Of a DNA stretch of 64,000 nucleotides, positions 51,124 through 60,104 are shown piece by piece; position 1 is the stretch's first letter; every line of letters begins with the position of its first letter. Made by a program: the position numbers and the translations under genes. Location: positions 1 through 64,000 of the forward strand of contig NZ_JAUTWQ010000024.1 in assembly GCF_046719735.1 (NCBI RefSeq), given 5' to 3'. A model generated the notes under the pieces. It was not told the DNA's origin, ran no database searches, and was given only the letters and a program-made list of their open reading frames with translations. The stretch comes from Halobacillus_B rhizosphaerae. Lineage in GTDB: Bacteria > Bacillota > Bacilli > Bacillales > Halobacillaceae.

Positions 51124-53220
51124 TTATATAGTCATTTTCTTTTGGAAAAACTGATGGACCTGATTGGAAAGATACTGAGTTATTGACTCTTCCTCATGTG
51201 AATCTAAAACCCTAATACTTTTTGGATCTTCAACCAATATAGAACTTAAAAAGCTTAACACCTCAAGACCTTCTGGCTTCACCTTCTCAGGAGCAAGCAT
51301 TAGAATGATCGTACGAACAGGCATCATATCCCCATCCATCCCCAAGATCGAAACCGGCTCTTGAAGAGTTAATACTGTAAACGATGACTCGGGGATGACG
51401 GAAAGTCTTGTATGAAACAAGGCTATTGAGGACCCCGGGATCCCAAGACCTCCTGCCTTTTCTCTTTCCAGCAAAGCCCGCTTCACTTCCTTGGGATTCG
51501 TAAGGGCCCCTTTTCTCTCCAGGTGCTCACAAGCTTCTGTTATTACTTCTTGTTTCCCTATTGGTTTGACTGGTAAAACCTTCAAGTGGTTCAATAATTG
51601 GCTGATAACCTCTGCGCAGTTTTGAATACTAGAAACAGAAGCTTTGATCGCTTGCAGAGTCTGCACCTCAGGAGGAGGAGATTTTTCCACTTTTCTCATC
51701 CGCTCCCCAATTTTCACACGCCGGATCGCATGCTCCAGCTTGTGGACATCGGACTGAGGAAGCATTGGATTCACAAGGACGTATTGATCCCGGTCCCTAA
51801 GCGGAACGGTAGAAACGATCAAATCATACTCATGAAGGTTAATTTTTTCTAAATCGAATAAGGATTTGTGTTCCACTTCTTCAATCTCAAAAAACTGCTG
51901 TTTAAGTTTGGCAGCGAGAATCTTGGCGGTCCCAATCCCACTGGAACAAACTACCATCACCCGGATCCTGATCGTCTCCGACATGTTTAACAAAGCGGAG
52001 GCAAAATGCATCACTAGAAAAGCAGTTTCTTCCTTAGGGAAAGTCAAAGAAGGAAAGACCTGTTCCACTGCATTTTCTAAGATAGTAAATAACTGCGGGT
52101 AGTCCCCTTCAATCTGGTCCATTAATGGATTTTGAATATCCATCTTCTGCTGAATTCGATACACACTAGGTTTTAAATGGACGACTAAATCACCTAACAA
52201 TTGATCGGATTGATGTAAATTTTGATTCATTTCTTTAGAAACGAATTCTATCATTTGCTTTGCTTTGAAGGCGATACTAAGACTGCTTTCCTCTAGAGAA
52301 ATCGTTTGGTCGTACCTTACTTTAGCCCCCATTAAATGCATGGTGATATATCCGGTTTCGGCTTCCGGTATGTTTAGGTTAAACACCTCTTCCAGCTTTC
52401 TTATGAGCTGGCTTGCCACCTCAAATTCTTTCGCAGGACGCAGTTCGTCTAAATAACTATCCTCCATACGAATGAATTCCCCTTGACGCAGCCTTTCAAT
52501 CGCCAGAGCCAAATGAATCACCAGACCAATGTAAGCACTATCAGCCAAGTGATAATTCAATATCGGTCTGATTGACTCGACCGTTTGCTCAATGGTAGCA
52601 ATCGTTTCTTTATTCACAAGGCCCAGCAAATGATCTGAGACAGAATCCAGGGTCGGGGAAGCAGGACCTTGAATATGGTCTCTTAACAGTTTTAAGAAAT
52701 CCAGTTCATCCAAATGATGCATGATCAAATGGCTGATCGCATCTCGAATATTAGCTTCATCTCCCTGAATTTCTACTCCATAGCCCCGCTTTCGAATGAG
52801 CTCAAGTTGATAACCAGTGATATCGTTCTCAATTTTATCCAAGTCATGACTGATCGTTGCGGCCGTTACGCCAAGTTCACTAGCAAAGGTTAAAAGTTTC
52901 ACAGGTTCGCTTGAGTCAAGCAGCCGTGAAAGAATGAGAACTTGTCGTTCTTCCGGCGTATAATCCAGCGCTTTCTGATCACTAATCGCTCGTCTTAATT
53001 GGAGGCGATTTTCATCGTTCCCCAAGATAGCAAGCCCGCTTCCTGTTTTCTTCTGCAGGGTTAATTGATGAGTTTCAAGGACTTCCTCGATTCCCTTCAA
53101 ATCACGGTGAACCGTTCTGGAACTCACTTCTAATAAGTCGGCAATCTGCTTAATGGGGAGGTCATCCTGGGATTGGAGAAGCAGATCAATCACTTTACGT
53201 TCACGTGCTGATACGTACAT
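51124..53220 (-). CDS. mtlR: Mannitol operon activator MtlR
   Basis: A 698-residue PRD-type transcriptional activator. Domains in order: N-terminal winged HTH (MYVSARERKVIDLLLQSQDDLPIKQIADLLEVSSRTVHRDL), a second HTH, PRD1 (about 195-290) and PRD2 (about 300-400), an EIIB-like domain with Cys in VVCSSGIGTAKIL, and a C-terminal EIIA-like domain with His in ALFHTRLSVIPESSF. Phosphorylation of these domains by the PTS controls activity. ATG at 53220 follows AAAGGGGGCGG. It sits between mtlA and mtlF, unlike the distant mtlR of B. subtilis. Confidence 0.94.
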   Translation of the reverse strand: MYVSARERKVIDLLLQSQDDLPIKQIADLLEVSSRTVHRDLKGIEEVLETHQLTLQKKTGSGLAILGNDENRLQLRRAISDQKALDYTPEERQVLILSRLLDSSEPVKLLTFASELGVTAATISHDLDKIENDITGYQLELIRKRGYGVEIQGDEANIRDAISHLIMHHLDELDFLKLLRDHIQGPASPTLDSVSDHLLGLVNKETIATIEQTVESIRPILNYHLADSAYIGLVIHLALAIERLRQGEFIRMEDSYLDELRPAKEFEVASQLIRKLEEVFNLNIPEAETGYITMHLMGAKVRYDQTISLEESSLSIAFKAKQMIEFVSKEMNQNLHQSDQLLGDLVVHLKPSVYRIQQKMDIQNPLMDQIEGDYPQLFTILENAVEQVFPSLTFPKEETAFLVMHFASALLNMSETIRIRVMVVCSSGIGTAKILAAKLKQQFFEIEEVEHKSLFDLEKINLHEYDLIVSTVPLRDRDQYVLVNPMLPQSDVHKLEHAIRRVKIGERMRKVEKSPPPEVQTLQAIKASVSSIQNCAEVISQLLNHLKVLPVKPIGKQEVITEACEHLERKGALTNPKEVKRALLEREKAGGLGIPGSSIALFHTRLSVIPESSFTVLTLQEPVSILGMDGDMMPVRTIILMLAPEKVKPEGLEVLSFLSSILVEDPKSIRVLDSHEEESITQYLSNQVHQFFQKKMTI

Positions 53221-53367
53221 TGTTAACCGCCCCCTTTCCATTCGATGAACTCAATATCTTCGCTTGTTTTCTCTATCTTTATCGTACTCCCCACAAGCTC
53301 TAGATACAATAATTAGAAACTACATTTTAGACACAGGGAATCTTGACATCTTTTAATAACTTACAGC

Positions 53368-53397
53368 AAAAGAGTCTGAGGAATCTCAGACTCTTTT
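53368..53397. terminator. Terminator after mtlA
   Basis: Perfect AAAAGAGTCTGAG and CTCAGACTCTTTT arms with a four-base loop, between mtlA and mtlR; probably lowers expression of the downstream genes. Confidence 0.85.
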
Positions 53398-53410
53398 ACA
53401 AAGGAATGGT

Positions 53411-54886
53411 TTATTTTTTCAATTCCTCTACTAGCTCATCATATTTAGGGCTGTTTAAGAAATTATCTACAGAAATATGGTAAGCATTTGGAACCTTTTG
53501 CATCGCACGTTCTGTTAAATCTTTATGCGTGATTACCACATCTACATCAGATGGCAGGTCGTTGATCGCCATATTGGTAACATTAATATCAATGGAAGCT
53601 TTTTTAAATTTATTCTTAAGCAAGGATGCTCCCATCGCACTCGATCCCATACCTGCGTCACAGGCAAATATAATCTTGTCCACTTCTTCTAAATTGACTG
53701 AAGGGACTTCATCCGTATTCTGGTTTTCAGTGGCCGCTTCTGAACTAGTGCCCGTTTCTTCTTTTTGAGCGCCTGACAGTTGACCTGAAACAGAACTTTT
53801 CTTCCCTTTCATTCCTTCCATTTTCTCAGTGGCTGCGGTTAAATCTCCTTCTTCTTCCTGATTGGAAGATTTAAGAATTATAGAAGCGATGACGAAGGAA
53901 ACGACCGTCGCTACCAGCACCCCAAGAATAACTCCTACATAATTTCCTTTTGGCGTTAGAAACAAGAGAGCAAAGATACTTCCCGGTGAAGGAGTTGAAG
54001 ATAACCCTGCGTCAAAAGCTACGAAAGTGGCTGTACCGGCAACACCACCGCCCATTGCTGCGAGAATTAACATCGGTTTAGATAGAATATATGGGAAATA
54101 AATCTCATGAATACCACCAAGGAATTGAATGATCGCTGCGCCTGGAGCTGTTTGTCTGGAAATTCCTTTACCAAAGAACATAAAGGCAAGCAGCACACCG
54201 AATCCTGGACCCGGGTTAGGTTCCAGCAAGAACAATACAGATTTACCAGCATTCTCAGCTTGATCCACAGCAAGCGGGCTGAGAATACCATGGTTGATCG
54301 CATTATTTAAAAATAGTATTTTTGCAGGTTCAATAAATATATTTACTAGTGGAAGTAAGCCTGCGTTTACAAGATATTCTACACCGGCTCCAAGGAACTC
54401 TGTAATTCCCTCTACCACTGGTCCTATGATGTAATAACCAACGATGGCCAAAATGGCACCGCCAATACCTGCTGAGAAGTTGTTGACGAGCATTTCAAAG
54501 CCTGATTTAATCTTACCTTCTATGGCATCATCAAACAGTTTAATCGCATAACCAGCGATTGGCCCCATGATCATGGCTCCCAGGAACATTGGGGTATCAG
54601 GCTGTCCTACGATAACCCCCATTACAGCTGTAGCGGCTACTACACCGCCTCGTAAACCATGTATCAGCCGGCCACCAGTAAAAGCAATTAATAATGGCAG
54701 TAAGTACGTAATCATAGGTCCGACTAATTGAGCTAAATCCTTATTAGGAATCCATCCATCTGGGATAAATAGAGCTGTAATAATCCCCCACGCAATAAAC
54801 GCGGCAATGTTCGGCATAATCATGCTGCTTAGGAAACTGCCAAACTTTTGGACTTTTGCTCTTTTACCCGATTTTTGTTCTGACAT
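53411..54886 (-). CDS. mtlA: Mannitol-specific PTS enzyme IICB
   Basis: A 491-residue membrane transporter. The EIIC part (about 15-350) has many hydrophobic segments with the conserved GGRLIHGLRGGVVAA and GGIHEIYFPYIL (substrate site). The EIIB domain (about 400-491) carries the phospho-Cys in FACDAGMGSSAMGAS. A long acidic, Gly/Ser/Thr-rich linker joins them. It imports mannitol as mannitol-1-phosphate. ATG at 54886 follows AAGGAGG. Confidence 0.95.
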   Translation of the reverse strand: MSEQKSGKRAKVQKFGSFLSSMIMPNIAAFIAWGIITALFIPDGWIPNKDLAQLVGPMITYLLPLLIAFTGGRLIHGLRGGVVAATAVMGVIVGQPDTPMFLGAMIMGPIAGYAIKLFDDAIEGKIKSGFEMLVNNFSAGIGGAILAIVGYYIIGPVVEGITEFLGAGVEYLVNAGLLPLVNIFIEPAKILFLNNAINHGILSPLAVDQAENAGKSVLFLLEPNPGPGFGVLLAFMFFGKGISRQTAPGAAIIQFLGGIHEIYFPYILSKPMLILAAMGGGVAGTATFVAFDAGLSSTPSPGSIFALLFLTPKGNYVGVILGVLVATVVSFVIASIILKSSNQEEEGDLTAATEKMEGMKGKKSSVSGQLSGAQKEETGTSSEAATENQNTDEVPSVNLEEVDKIIFACDAGMGSSAMGASLLKNKFKKASIDINVTNMAINDLPSDVDVVITHKDLTERAMQKVPNAYHISVDNFLNSPKYDELVEELKK

Positions 54887-54936
54887 GTTATATCCTCCTT
54901 CACAATAATGTGTTTCTCTTTTCTTATACTCTTATT

Positions 54937-54950
54937 TTAAAGCGGTTACA
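54937..54950 (-). promoter_or_regulatory. Candidate cre (CcpA) site of mtlA
   Basis: On minus TGTAACCGCTTTAA, matching TGWAARCGNTWNCW at 12 of 14 positions. It lies about 50 bases upstream of the mtlA ATG, downstream of the promoter region. Confidence 0.55.
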
Positions 54951-54981
54951 TCCTCTTCTTCAATATAATCTAAATGCATGT

Positions 54982-55003
54982 TTGGCAGAGAGGATGTTGA
55001 CAA
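54982..55003 (-). promoter_or_regulatory. Candidate MtlR operator
   Basis: On minus, TTGTCA, ten bases, TGCCAA. This closely matches the MtlR site I recall from B. subtilis mtlA (TTGTCA, nine bases, TGCCAA), where the second half overlaps the -35. The flanking 55004-55241 holds no other supported feature. Confidence 0.65.
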
Positions 55004-55241
55004 CTTTTAAAAAAACAATTTTGTGCTGTCGTTTTTTGGATAAAATGGAATTGTCGAACGTTGTTGAAATATTAATGATACATTTTTGTAATAAAAATGA
55101 AACTTTTCGGAAGGTGAATTCGTCTAATTAGTAGAATAAGAAAAATAAGGAAGATTGAAATTCGTTTTAGACCTATTTTTCGTGGGAAATCGTCCATTGC
55201 TTTGGTCTTTTTAAAATAAATGAGTGAAAGGGGTTCTCAGC

Positions 55242-55343
55242 ATGAGAAAACGTACACAGTATGATACAACAGACTTTATTTATGGATTTGGCGGTTCTGC
55301 TCTTCTCGCTGGCATCCTTTACGTCATGATTTATATGCTGTAA
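55242..55343 (+). CDS. 33-residue single-pass membrane peptide
   Basis: MRKRTQYDTTDFIYGFGGSALLAGILYVMIYML: a basic N-terminus and one C-terminal hydrophobic helix. ATG at 55242 has AAAGGGG upstream, and a strong terminator follows 27 bases after the stop, so it looks like a complete transcription unit. The family is not recognised. Confidence 0.62.
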   Translation: MRKRTQYDTTDFIYGFGGSALLAGILYVMIYML

Positions 55344-55370
55344 TTATTTAATCTTATGGAATTATACATA

Positions 55371-55406
55371 GAAGCCTTCCGAGTACGGCACGGAAGGCTT
55401 CTTTTT
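55371..55406 (+). terminator. Terminator of small membrane peptide gene
   Basis: GAAGCCTTCC and GGAAGGCTTC arms then TTTTT. Confidence 0.85.
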
Positions 55407-55437
55407 GTTGTATGACTCTGTTAGTTCCCTTCTAGAA

Positions 55438-55480
55438 ATAGACTTCAAGTATACCTTGAGTTCATGCACCTTTTAGTTGA
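55438..55480 (-). repeat. Solo cassette-type site at a gene 3' end
   Basis: GCACCTTTTAGTTG (55467-55478) is identical to core 1 of copy 2 in the array (GCACCTTTTAGTTG at 885-898), and it is preceded by AGACTTCAAGTATAC, a shortened form of the palindrome. The gene's last codons and stop lie inside it. Confidence 0.6.
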
Positions 55481-55689
55481 CCTAGTCGTTCCACAATAAA
55501 CCCAACTAATAAGCCTGCAGCAAAAGGAAGAATGGAAATATTCGCTTCAAAAAAGAATCCATTCTCCAATGGTTCATTTAAAACAAATGAAAACGTAAGA
55601 AGAGATAAATTAAAAATATTTCCAATCCAATATAATAGACCCATCGTTCCAACCGAGGACAATAATGGAAATCCTATTTTTCTCACCAT
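55462..55689 (-). CDS. Small membrane protein, solo cassette-like gene
   Basis: A 75-residue protein with two transmembrane segments (about 6-30 and 50-68): IGFPLLSSVGTMGLLYWIGNIFNLSLLTF and ISILPFAAGLLVGFIVERLG. I do not recognise the family. ATG at 55689 follows GGAGGTC. Its C-terminal residues QLKGA and stop are encoded by the core 1 motif of a cassette-type repeat, so it looks like a cassette gene outside the main array. Confidence 0.65.
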   Translation of the reverse strand: MVRKIGFPLLSSVGTMGLLYWIGNIFNLSLLTFSFVLNEPLENGFFFEANISILPFAAGLLVGFIVERLGQLKGA

Positions 55690-55827
55690 AGACCTCCTTC
55701 ATGGACAACTTTAAGAATGGAACTCAAAACGATTGATAACCTTTAATTTAGAAGTGTAGCGGACGCTTCATATGATTATTTCTACAAATTACTTCCTTTT
55801 CCTTCTTATTCCCTGCCACTTTAGAAC

Positions 55828-55857
55828 AAAAGCACCTATCCAAATTGGATAAGTGCC
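55828..55857 (-). terminator. Terminator downstream of cadA
   Basis: On minus, GCACTTATCC and GGATAGGTGC arms followed by TTTTG. Confidence 0.75.
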
Positions 55858-55954
55858 TCTTTATCATAAAGAATTGTATTCGAATTAATTTTTATAAATA
55901 ATCAAATTTTTCTAAAATACACTGGTCCGTTAAAGATAGAGGGAGCAATTCCCC

Positions 55955-58504
55955 CTATTTTTTTCTTAACAGCCTCATACTGTTTAGTATAACAATCAAC
56001 GCCGCACCCGTATCACTTAGTACTGCCATCCATAAGGTTAAAATTCCTGGGAAAATTAAGACTAGTGCGGCTAACTTAGTAATTAAAGAGAACCAAATAT
56101 TTTGCTTAATAATAGCTAGTGCTTTGCGACTCAGAGAAATGGTATGCGGAAGTTTTCCCAAATTATCCGCCATAAGGACAATATCGGCGGTTTCCATGGC
56201 TGTGTCTGTCCCCGCACCACCCATGGCAATTCCAAGATCAGCTGTTGCAAGGGCAGGAGCATCATTAATCCCATCTCCCACCATAGCTACCCGCTTTCCT
56301 TCATTCTGTAATCTCTTCACGGCCGTCACTTTGTCTTCAGGCATCAATTCAGCAAAGTAGCGATCCACGCCTGTTTCTGACGCGATTTTTTTCGCTGTAC
56401 CTTCATTATCTCCCGTTAACATCACCATTTCATCTATTCCAGCTTGCTTGAGCTTTTGAATGGACTGGACCGTGATATCACGAATGGTATCTGCCACAGC
56501 TATGAGACCTAAAATCTCCTCACGAGACCCTATTAATATTAGCGTGGATCCGTTTCCTTGCAGCTCATTCATCCGTTCTTTTAATTCATGTAGGGGAACC
56601 TCCATCTCTTTAAACCACTTAGGATTTCCCGCAAAATATTCTACACCATTAATCTCTGCCTGCGCACCTTTCCCCGGAATTGCTTTAAAGGCCTTCCCTT
56701 CCTTAGCCGGAATTCTTCGTTCTTCAGCATACGTGGTAATGGCTTGCGCGATCGGATGAATGGAATGCTCTTCAATCGTTCGTACAATACTAATCAGCTC
56801 TTCGCTATTGTTATGAAGAGAGAGCACTTCTGTCACTTTGGGTCTACCGATTGTAAGGGTTCCAGTCTTATCAAAAGCAATCGCTTGAATGGCCCCTGCC
56901 TTTTCTAAGAAGGTCCCTCCTTTGATAAGAACTCCATTCTTAGCTGCATTTCCAATTGCCGATACAATCGCTACCGGTGTAGAAATGACCAATGCACATG
57001 GGCATGCAACGACCAATAACGCAAGACCTTTATAAAGCCATGCTCCCCATGATCCGAACCCAGCTAACGGCGGAACGACCATTACAAGAAGGGCAAGTAT
57101 AAATACGATAGGAGTATAAATGCTGGCAAAGTGATCTATAAATGCCTGGGTCGGAGCTTTTTTCTCCTGAGCCTCTTCCACAAGATGAATAATTTTTGCA
57201 ATGGTTGTATCCTCAACTAACTTTGTTACCTTAACTTCTAAAGACCCACTTTCATTAACCGTGCCAGCATAAACGGGATCGCCTTGCTGTTTATCTACAG
57301 GCAAAGATTCTCCCGTGATCGGAGCCTGATTCATAGTGGATATGCCTGATACGATGACTCCATCTAAAGGCGCTTTCTCCCCTGGTTTGATGACAATAAT
57401 TGCATCGATTCCCACTTCTTCTACTGGTTTACGGATCAGTTGATTCCCAGATTTAACAGTAGCTTCTGCTGGAGTCAGGTTTATGAGACTACGAATCGAA
57501 TCTCGGGTACGCTCGATCGACTTGTTTTGTAATGTGTTCCCCAAGGCAAAGAGCCATAAGACCGTCGCTGCTTCAAACCATTCTCCAATGATAGCCGCTC
57601 CAATCGCAGCTGTGGCCATTAGAACATTCATATCTAGAGATCCACTTTTAATCGCATAAAAAGCACTTCGCGCGGGCTTATAGCCACCGACCAGGATTGA
57701 GATTGCATATAAGGCCATAATGACCGATGGAGTTATGCTAGTAAATGATCCTAGAAATCCAAGAACAAGGAAGGTTCCGGATATAGCGGTGGTCGAAGCT
57801 CCTTTTTTCTTAGTATTAGAGGAGGCTTCTTTCGAGTCTAACGAAGCATCAAAACCAGCTCTTTGAACTTCTTTAATAATGATATTTTCATTCGTGGTAT
57901 GCTCAATTTGCATTTTACCAGTTGAAAAATTCACCTTTACTTCTTGAACATTCGGATTTTTGCTAACGTGCTTTTCAATGGTCATCGCACAAGAACCACA
58001 ATCCATGCCTTCGATTTTATATGTTTGTCTATTCTTATTTTTATCCAATGGCTCTGCTTCAAAGCCCCATTTACGCACCAGCTGAGGGACTTGATTGTAT
58101 ATTGAATGATCATCCGCACCTACCGCCATCTTGCCAGTCCCATAGTTAACGCGAATCGATTGAATTCCTTCCGTCTTTTGCAGCCCTTTCTCAATGGTAG
58201 CTGCACAAGAAGGACAATCCATTCCACTTACTTTGTATTCCACAGTGTTTTTCCCATTAGGCTTCCGATTCTCTGCATCCTCTAGTTCATTCTCCCCTTC
58301 TACCCCACTACAGCAGGCGGAAGAACTTCCTGTATCTTTCTCCTTTGTATCATTTCCACAGCACGAGGAAATAGCAGGAGTTTCGTTCTCCTTTACATCC
58401 GGTCCACAACATGTGGACACAGCAGTTTCCTCAGAGCAGCTAGCACTTGGGCTTTCTTCATTGCCCTCATGCTCCTCCTGACTCTCCTTTTCAACACGAC
58501 TCAT
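55955..58504 (-). CDS. cadA: Cadmium/zinc P1B-type ATPase (CadA-like)
   Basis: An 849-residue heavy-metal P-type ATPase. The first 75 residues hold three CC pairs (32-33, 48-49, 64-65) in acidic repeats, then two HMA domains with CxxC at 97/100 (GMDCPSC) and 169/172 (GMDCGSC). After them come the transmembrane region, the CPC motif (VVACPCALVIST), TGES (APITGESLPVDKQ), DKTGTLT (phosphorylated Asp), the HP motif (SIHPIAQAI) and GDGINDAPALATAD. It would export Cd/Zn/Pb. It follows the ArsR-type regulator by 24 bases. Confidence 0.93.
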   Translation of the reverse strand: MSRVEKESQEEHEGNEESPSASCSEETAVSTCCGPDVKENETPAISSCCGNDTKEKDTGSSSACCSGVEGENELEDAENRKPNGKNTVEYKVSGMDCPSCAATIEKGLQKTEGIQSIRVNYGTGKMAVGADDHSIYNQVPQLVRKWGFEAEPLDKNKNRQTYKIEGMDCGSCAMTIEKHVSKNPNVQEVKVNFSTGKMQIEHTTNENIIIKEVQRAGFDASLDSKEASSNTKKKGASTTAISGTFLVLGFLGSFTSITPSVIMALYAISILVGGYKPARSAFYAIKSGSLDMNVLMATAAIGAAIIGEWFEAATVLWLFALGNTLQNKSIERTRDSIRSLINLTPAEATVKSGNQLIRKPVEEVGIDAIIVIKPGEKAPLDGVIVSGISTMNQAPITGESLPVDKQQGDPVYAGTVNESGSLEVKVTKLVEDTTIAKIIHLVEEAQEKKAPTQAFIDHFASIYTPIVFILALLVMVVPPLAGFGSWGAWLYKGLALLVVACPCALVISTPVAIVSAIGNAAKNGVLIKGGTFLEKAGAIQAIAFDKTGTLTIGRPKVTEVLSLHNNSEELISIVRTIEEHSIHPIAQAITTYAEERRIPAKEGKAFKAIPGKGAQAEINGVEYFAGNPKWFKEMEVPLHELKERMNELQGNGSTLILIGSREEILGLIAVADTIRDITVQSIQKLKQAGIDEMVMLTGDNEGTAKKIASETGVDRYFAELMPEDKVTAVKRLQNEGKRVAMVGDGINDAPALATADLGIAMGGAGTDTAMETADIVLMADNLGKLPHTISLSRKALAIIKQNIWFSLITKLAALVLIFPGILTLWMAVLSDTGAALIVILNSMRLLRKK

Positions 58505-58528
58505 TAATGTGCCTCCTATCCAGGCCGT

Positions 58529-58903
58529 TCAAGCTTCTTTAGAATGTAATAACGCAATCGAAACTAACTGATGAACATGGTCATCAGCCAGAGAATAAAA
58601 AACAAGTTTTCCTTCTTTGCGGTATTTTGCTAACTTCATATTACGCAATAACCTTAAGTGATGGGAAGCTGTGGCTGTGGTGGTGCCAATAATATTGGCA
58701 ACATCGCATACACAAAGCTCCCTTTCCAGCGTTAAGGAATACGCAATTTTCATACGTGTTGCATCTGATAAAGCTTTAAAGATTAATTCAACACCTTCCA
58801 CTTTCTTGATCTCAGGCTGTACTCGTTGAACAAGTGCTTCATCGTAGCAAAACGTATCACATGTATCTTTGGAAACTTTTTTTATTACTTCTTCGCTCAA
58901 CAT
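58529..58903 (-). CDS. cadC: CadC-type ArsR/SmtB metal repressor
   Basis: A 124-residue winged-helix repressor of cadA. Metal ligands: Cys15 and Cys19 (DTCDTFCYD) and Cys64/Cys66 in ELCVCDVA, the CadC alpha3N/alpha5-type site. The recognition helix region is TTATASHHLRLLRNMKLA. ATG at 58903 follows GAAGGTG; the ATG four codons upstream overlaps the operator and has no ribosome binding site. It binds the palindrome at 58915-58932 and releases it on Cd, Pb or Zn. Confidence 0.92.
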   Translation of the reverse strand: MLSEEVIKKVSKDTCDTFCYDEALVQRVQPEIKKVEGVELIFKALSDATRMKIAYSLTLERELCVCDVANIIGTTTATASHHLRLLRNMKLAKYRKEGKLVFYSLADDHVHQLVSIALLHSKEA

Positions 58904-58914
58904 TTTCACCTTCA

Positions 58915-58932
58915 TTCAAATGATTGTTTGAA
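58915..58932. promoter_or_regulatory. CadC operator
   Basis: TTCAAA-TGATTG-TTTGAA, with ATATTTG beyond it: the CadC operator pattern, upstream of cadC. Confidence 0.8.
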
Positions 58933-59002
58933 TATTTGTTTATAGTGTATGTTTCATATATTCCAATGTCAACAAAATGGGCAAATGCTATTCAAATGTG
59001 GA

Positions 59003-59028
59003 AAAAGACTTCATTACTGAAGTCTTTT
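59003..59028 (-). terminator. Terminator downstream of the methyltransferase gene
   Basis: On minus GACTTCA and TGAAGTC arms followed by TTTTTCC. Confidence 0.65.
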
Positions 59029-59076
59029 CTTATGGAGTTATTTATTTTACCTTAAAGATGGTCAGCACATTAAAAA

Positions 59077-59105
59077 GGGGCAATTCCTTTGCTCCGAATT
59101 GCCCT
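59077..59105. repeat. Inverted repeat with GGGGCAATTC arms
   Basis: GGGGCAATTC and GAATTGCCCT arms around a nine-base loop. It resembles the hairpin at 1498-1525 and the GCCC core of the cassette repeats, but the palindrome part is missing. Confidence 0.5.
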
Positions 59106-59190
59106 AGTAGCCTTACGTTAATCTTTCAAATATCTATGTATTGTTCAATGATCGCTCTAAAATACCTATCTCCACCGAAATTTATCTTAA

Positions 59191-59967
59191 TTATTTAACT
59201 GCTTTCCAAATTGTCCATCTATCTTTCTCCATTATATTTGCGTTACTTGAAAGTGACTGATCTACATGATTAATAAACATCCTCAATTCATTATCATCTA
59301 GTTCATGTAAAATACTTCTTCCAGTCCGCTCACGTAAATCTTCAAGTAATTGATCCTTAGTCTGATATGCTTTTCTTGTTTCCCACAACTTTACTTCCTC
59401 GATTTTTTTAAATCCAACTTTCTTCAAAGTCTCCAATACGAAAGGGCTCGGATATCGGCGACTCACTTCTTTATCGATTAATCTTGGAAATAATTCAAAA
59501 AGATATCCTCTTATATGATGATCGCTGCCTTTTAATAGACAATCCTCAGGGGTACGGTCCTGCACAATAAAATACCCACCATCCTTGAGTATTCGATATG
59601 CTTCCTTAAAACAATTCAGCAAATCATCTAGATGATGTATTAAAGCTCTTTCAAGTACTAAATCACAATCATTGCTATTTACCTCTGTACCATAAGCACT
59701 TCCATGCCTCAAAGAAATATTTTGATATTCCTTGCAGTTTTCCTTTGCACCCTCCAGTATCTTCTCAGAAAAATCAATGCCAGTGACAGAATCTATTCCC
59801 ATATCCGCTAACGCCTTCGAATAAATTCCTCCCCCACATCCAATATCTACAGCTTTTAAAACATTCTCGACAGGTGCAAGTTGTCTTACTGTCATGATCC
59901 ATGACCTGTCTGCGGTGCGAGTAGTATAGGTAAAGCGATTTTTATTGCTATGGAAATCCATCCCCAA
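59191..59967 (-). CDS. Class I SAM-dependent methyltransferase
   Basis: A methyltransferase of about 258 residues. The SAM motif I is VDIGCGGGIYSKALADMG, the acidic motif II is VTGIDFSEKILEGAKENC, and motif IV has DLVLERALIHHL. Then DGGYFIVQDRTPEDCLLKGSDHHIRGY follows. The substrate is unknown. TTG at 59967 follows AGAGGG at seven bases; an ATG two codons later is an alternative start. It is the first of several accessory-looking single genes before the 61 kb region. Confidence 0.85.
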   Translation of the reverse strand: MGMDFHSNKNRFTYTTRTADRSWIMTVRQLAPVENVLKAVDIGCGGGIYSKALADMGIDSVTGIDFSEKILEGAKENCKEYQNISLRHGSAYGTEVNSNDCDLVLERALIHHLDDLLNCFKEAYRILKDGGYFIVQDRTPEDCLLKGSDHHIRGYLFELFPRLIDKEVSRRYPSPFVLETLKKVGFKKIEEVKLWETRKAYQTKDQLLEDLRERTGRSILHELDDNELRMFINHVDQSLSSNANIMEKDRWTIWKAVK

Positions 59968-60104
59968 CTTACATCCCTCTTTCCATTGGTAACTAAGAAT
60001 TAATACCAAATTAAATGATTAATCGTTTTCATGTAAAACGTATCTTAGAGTAAAAACCTGCTCTTGTTAGTTCAATACTTGCAAACAATACTTGTTATGA
60101 ATTC

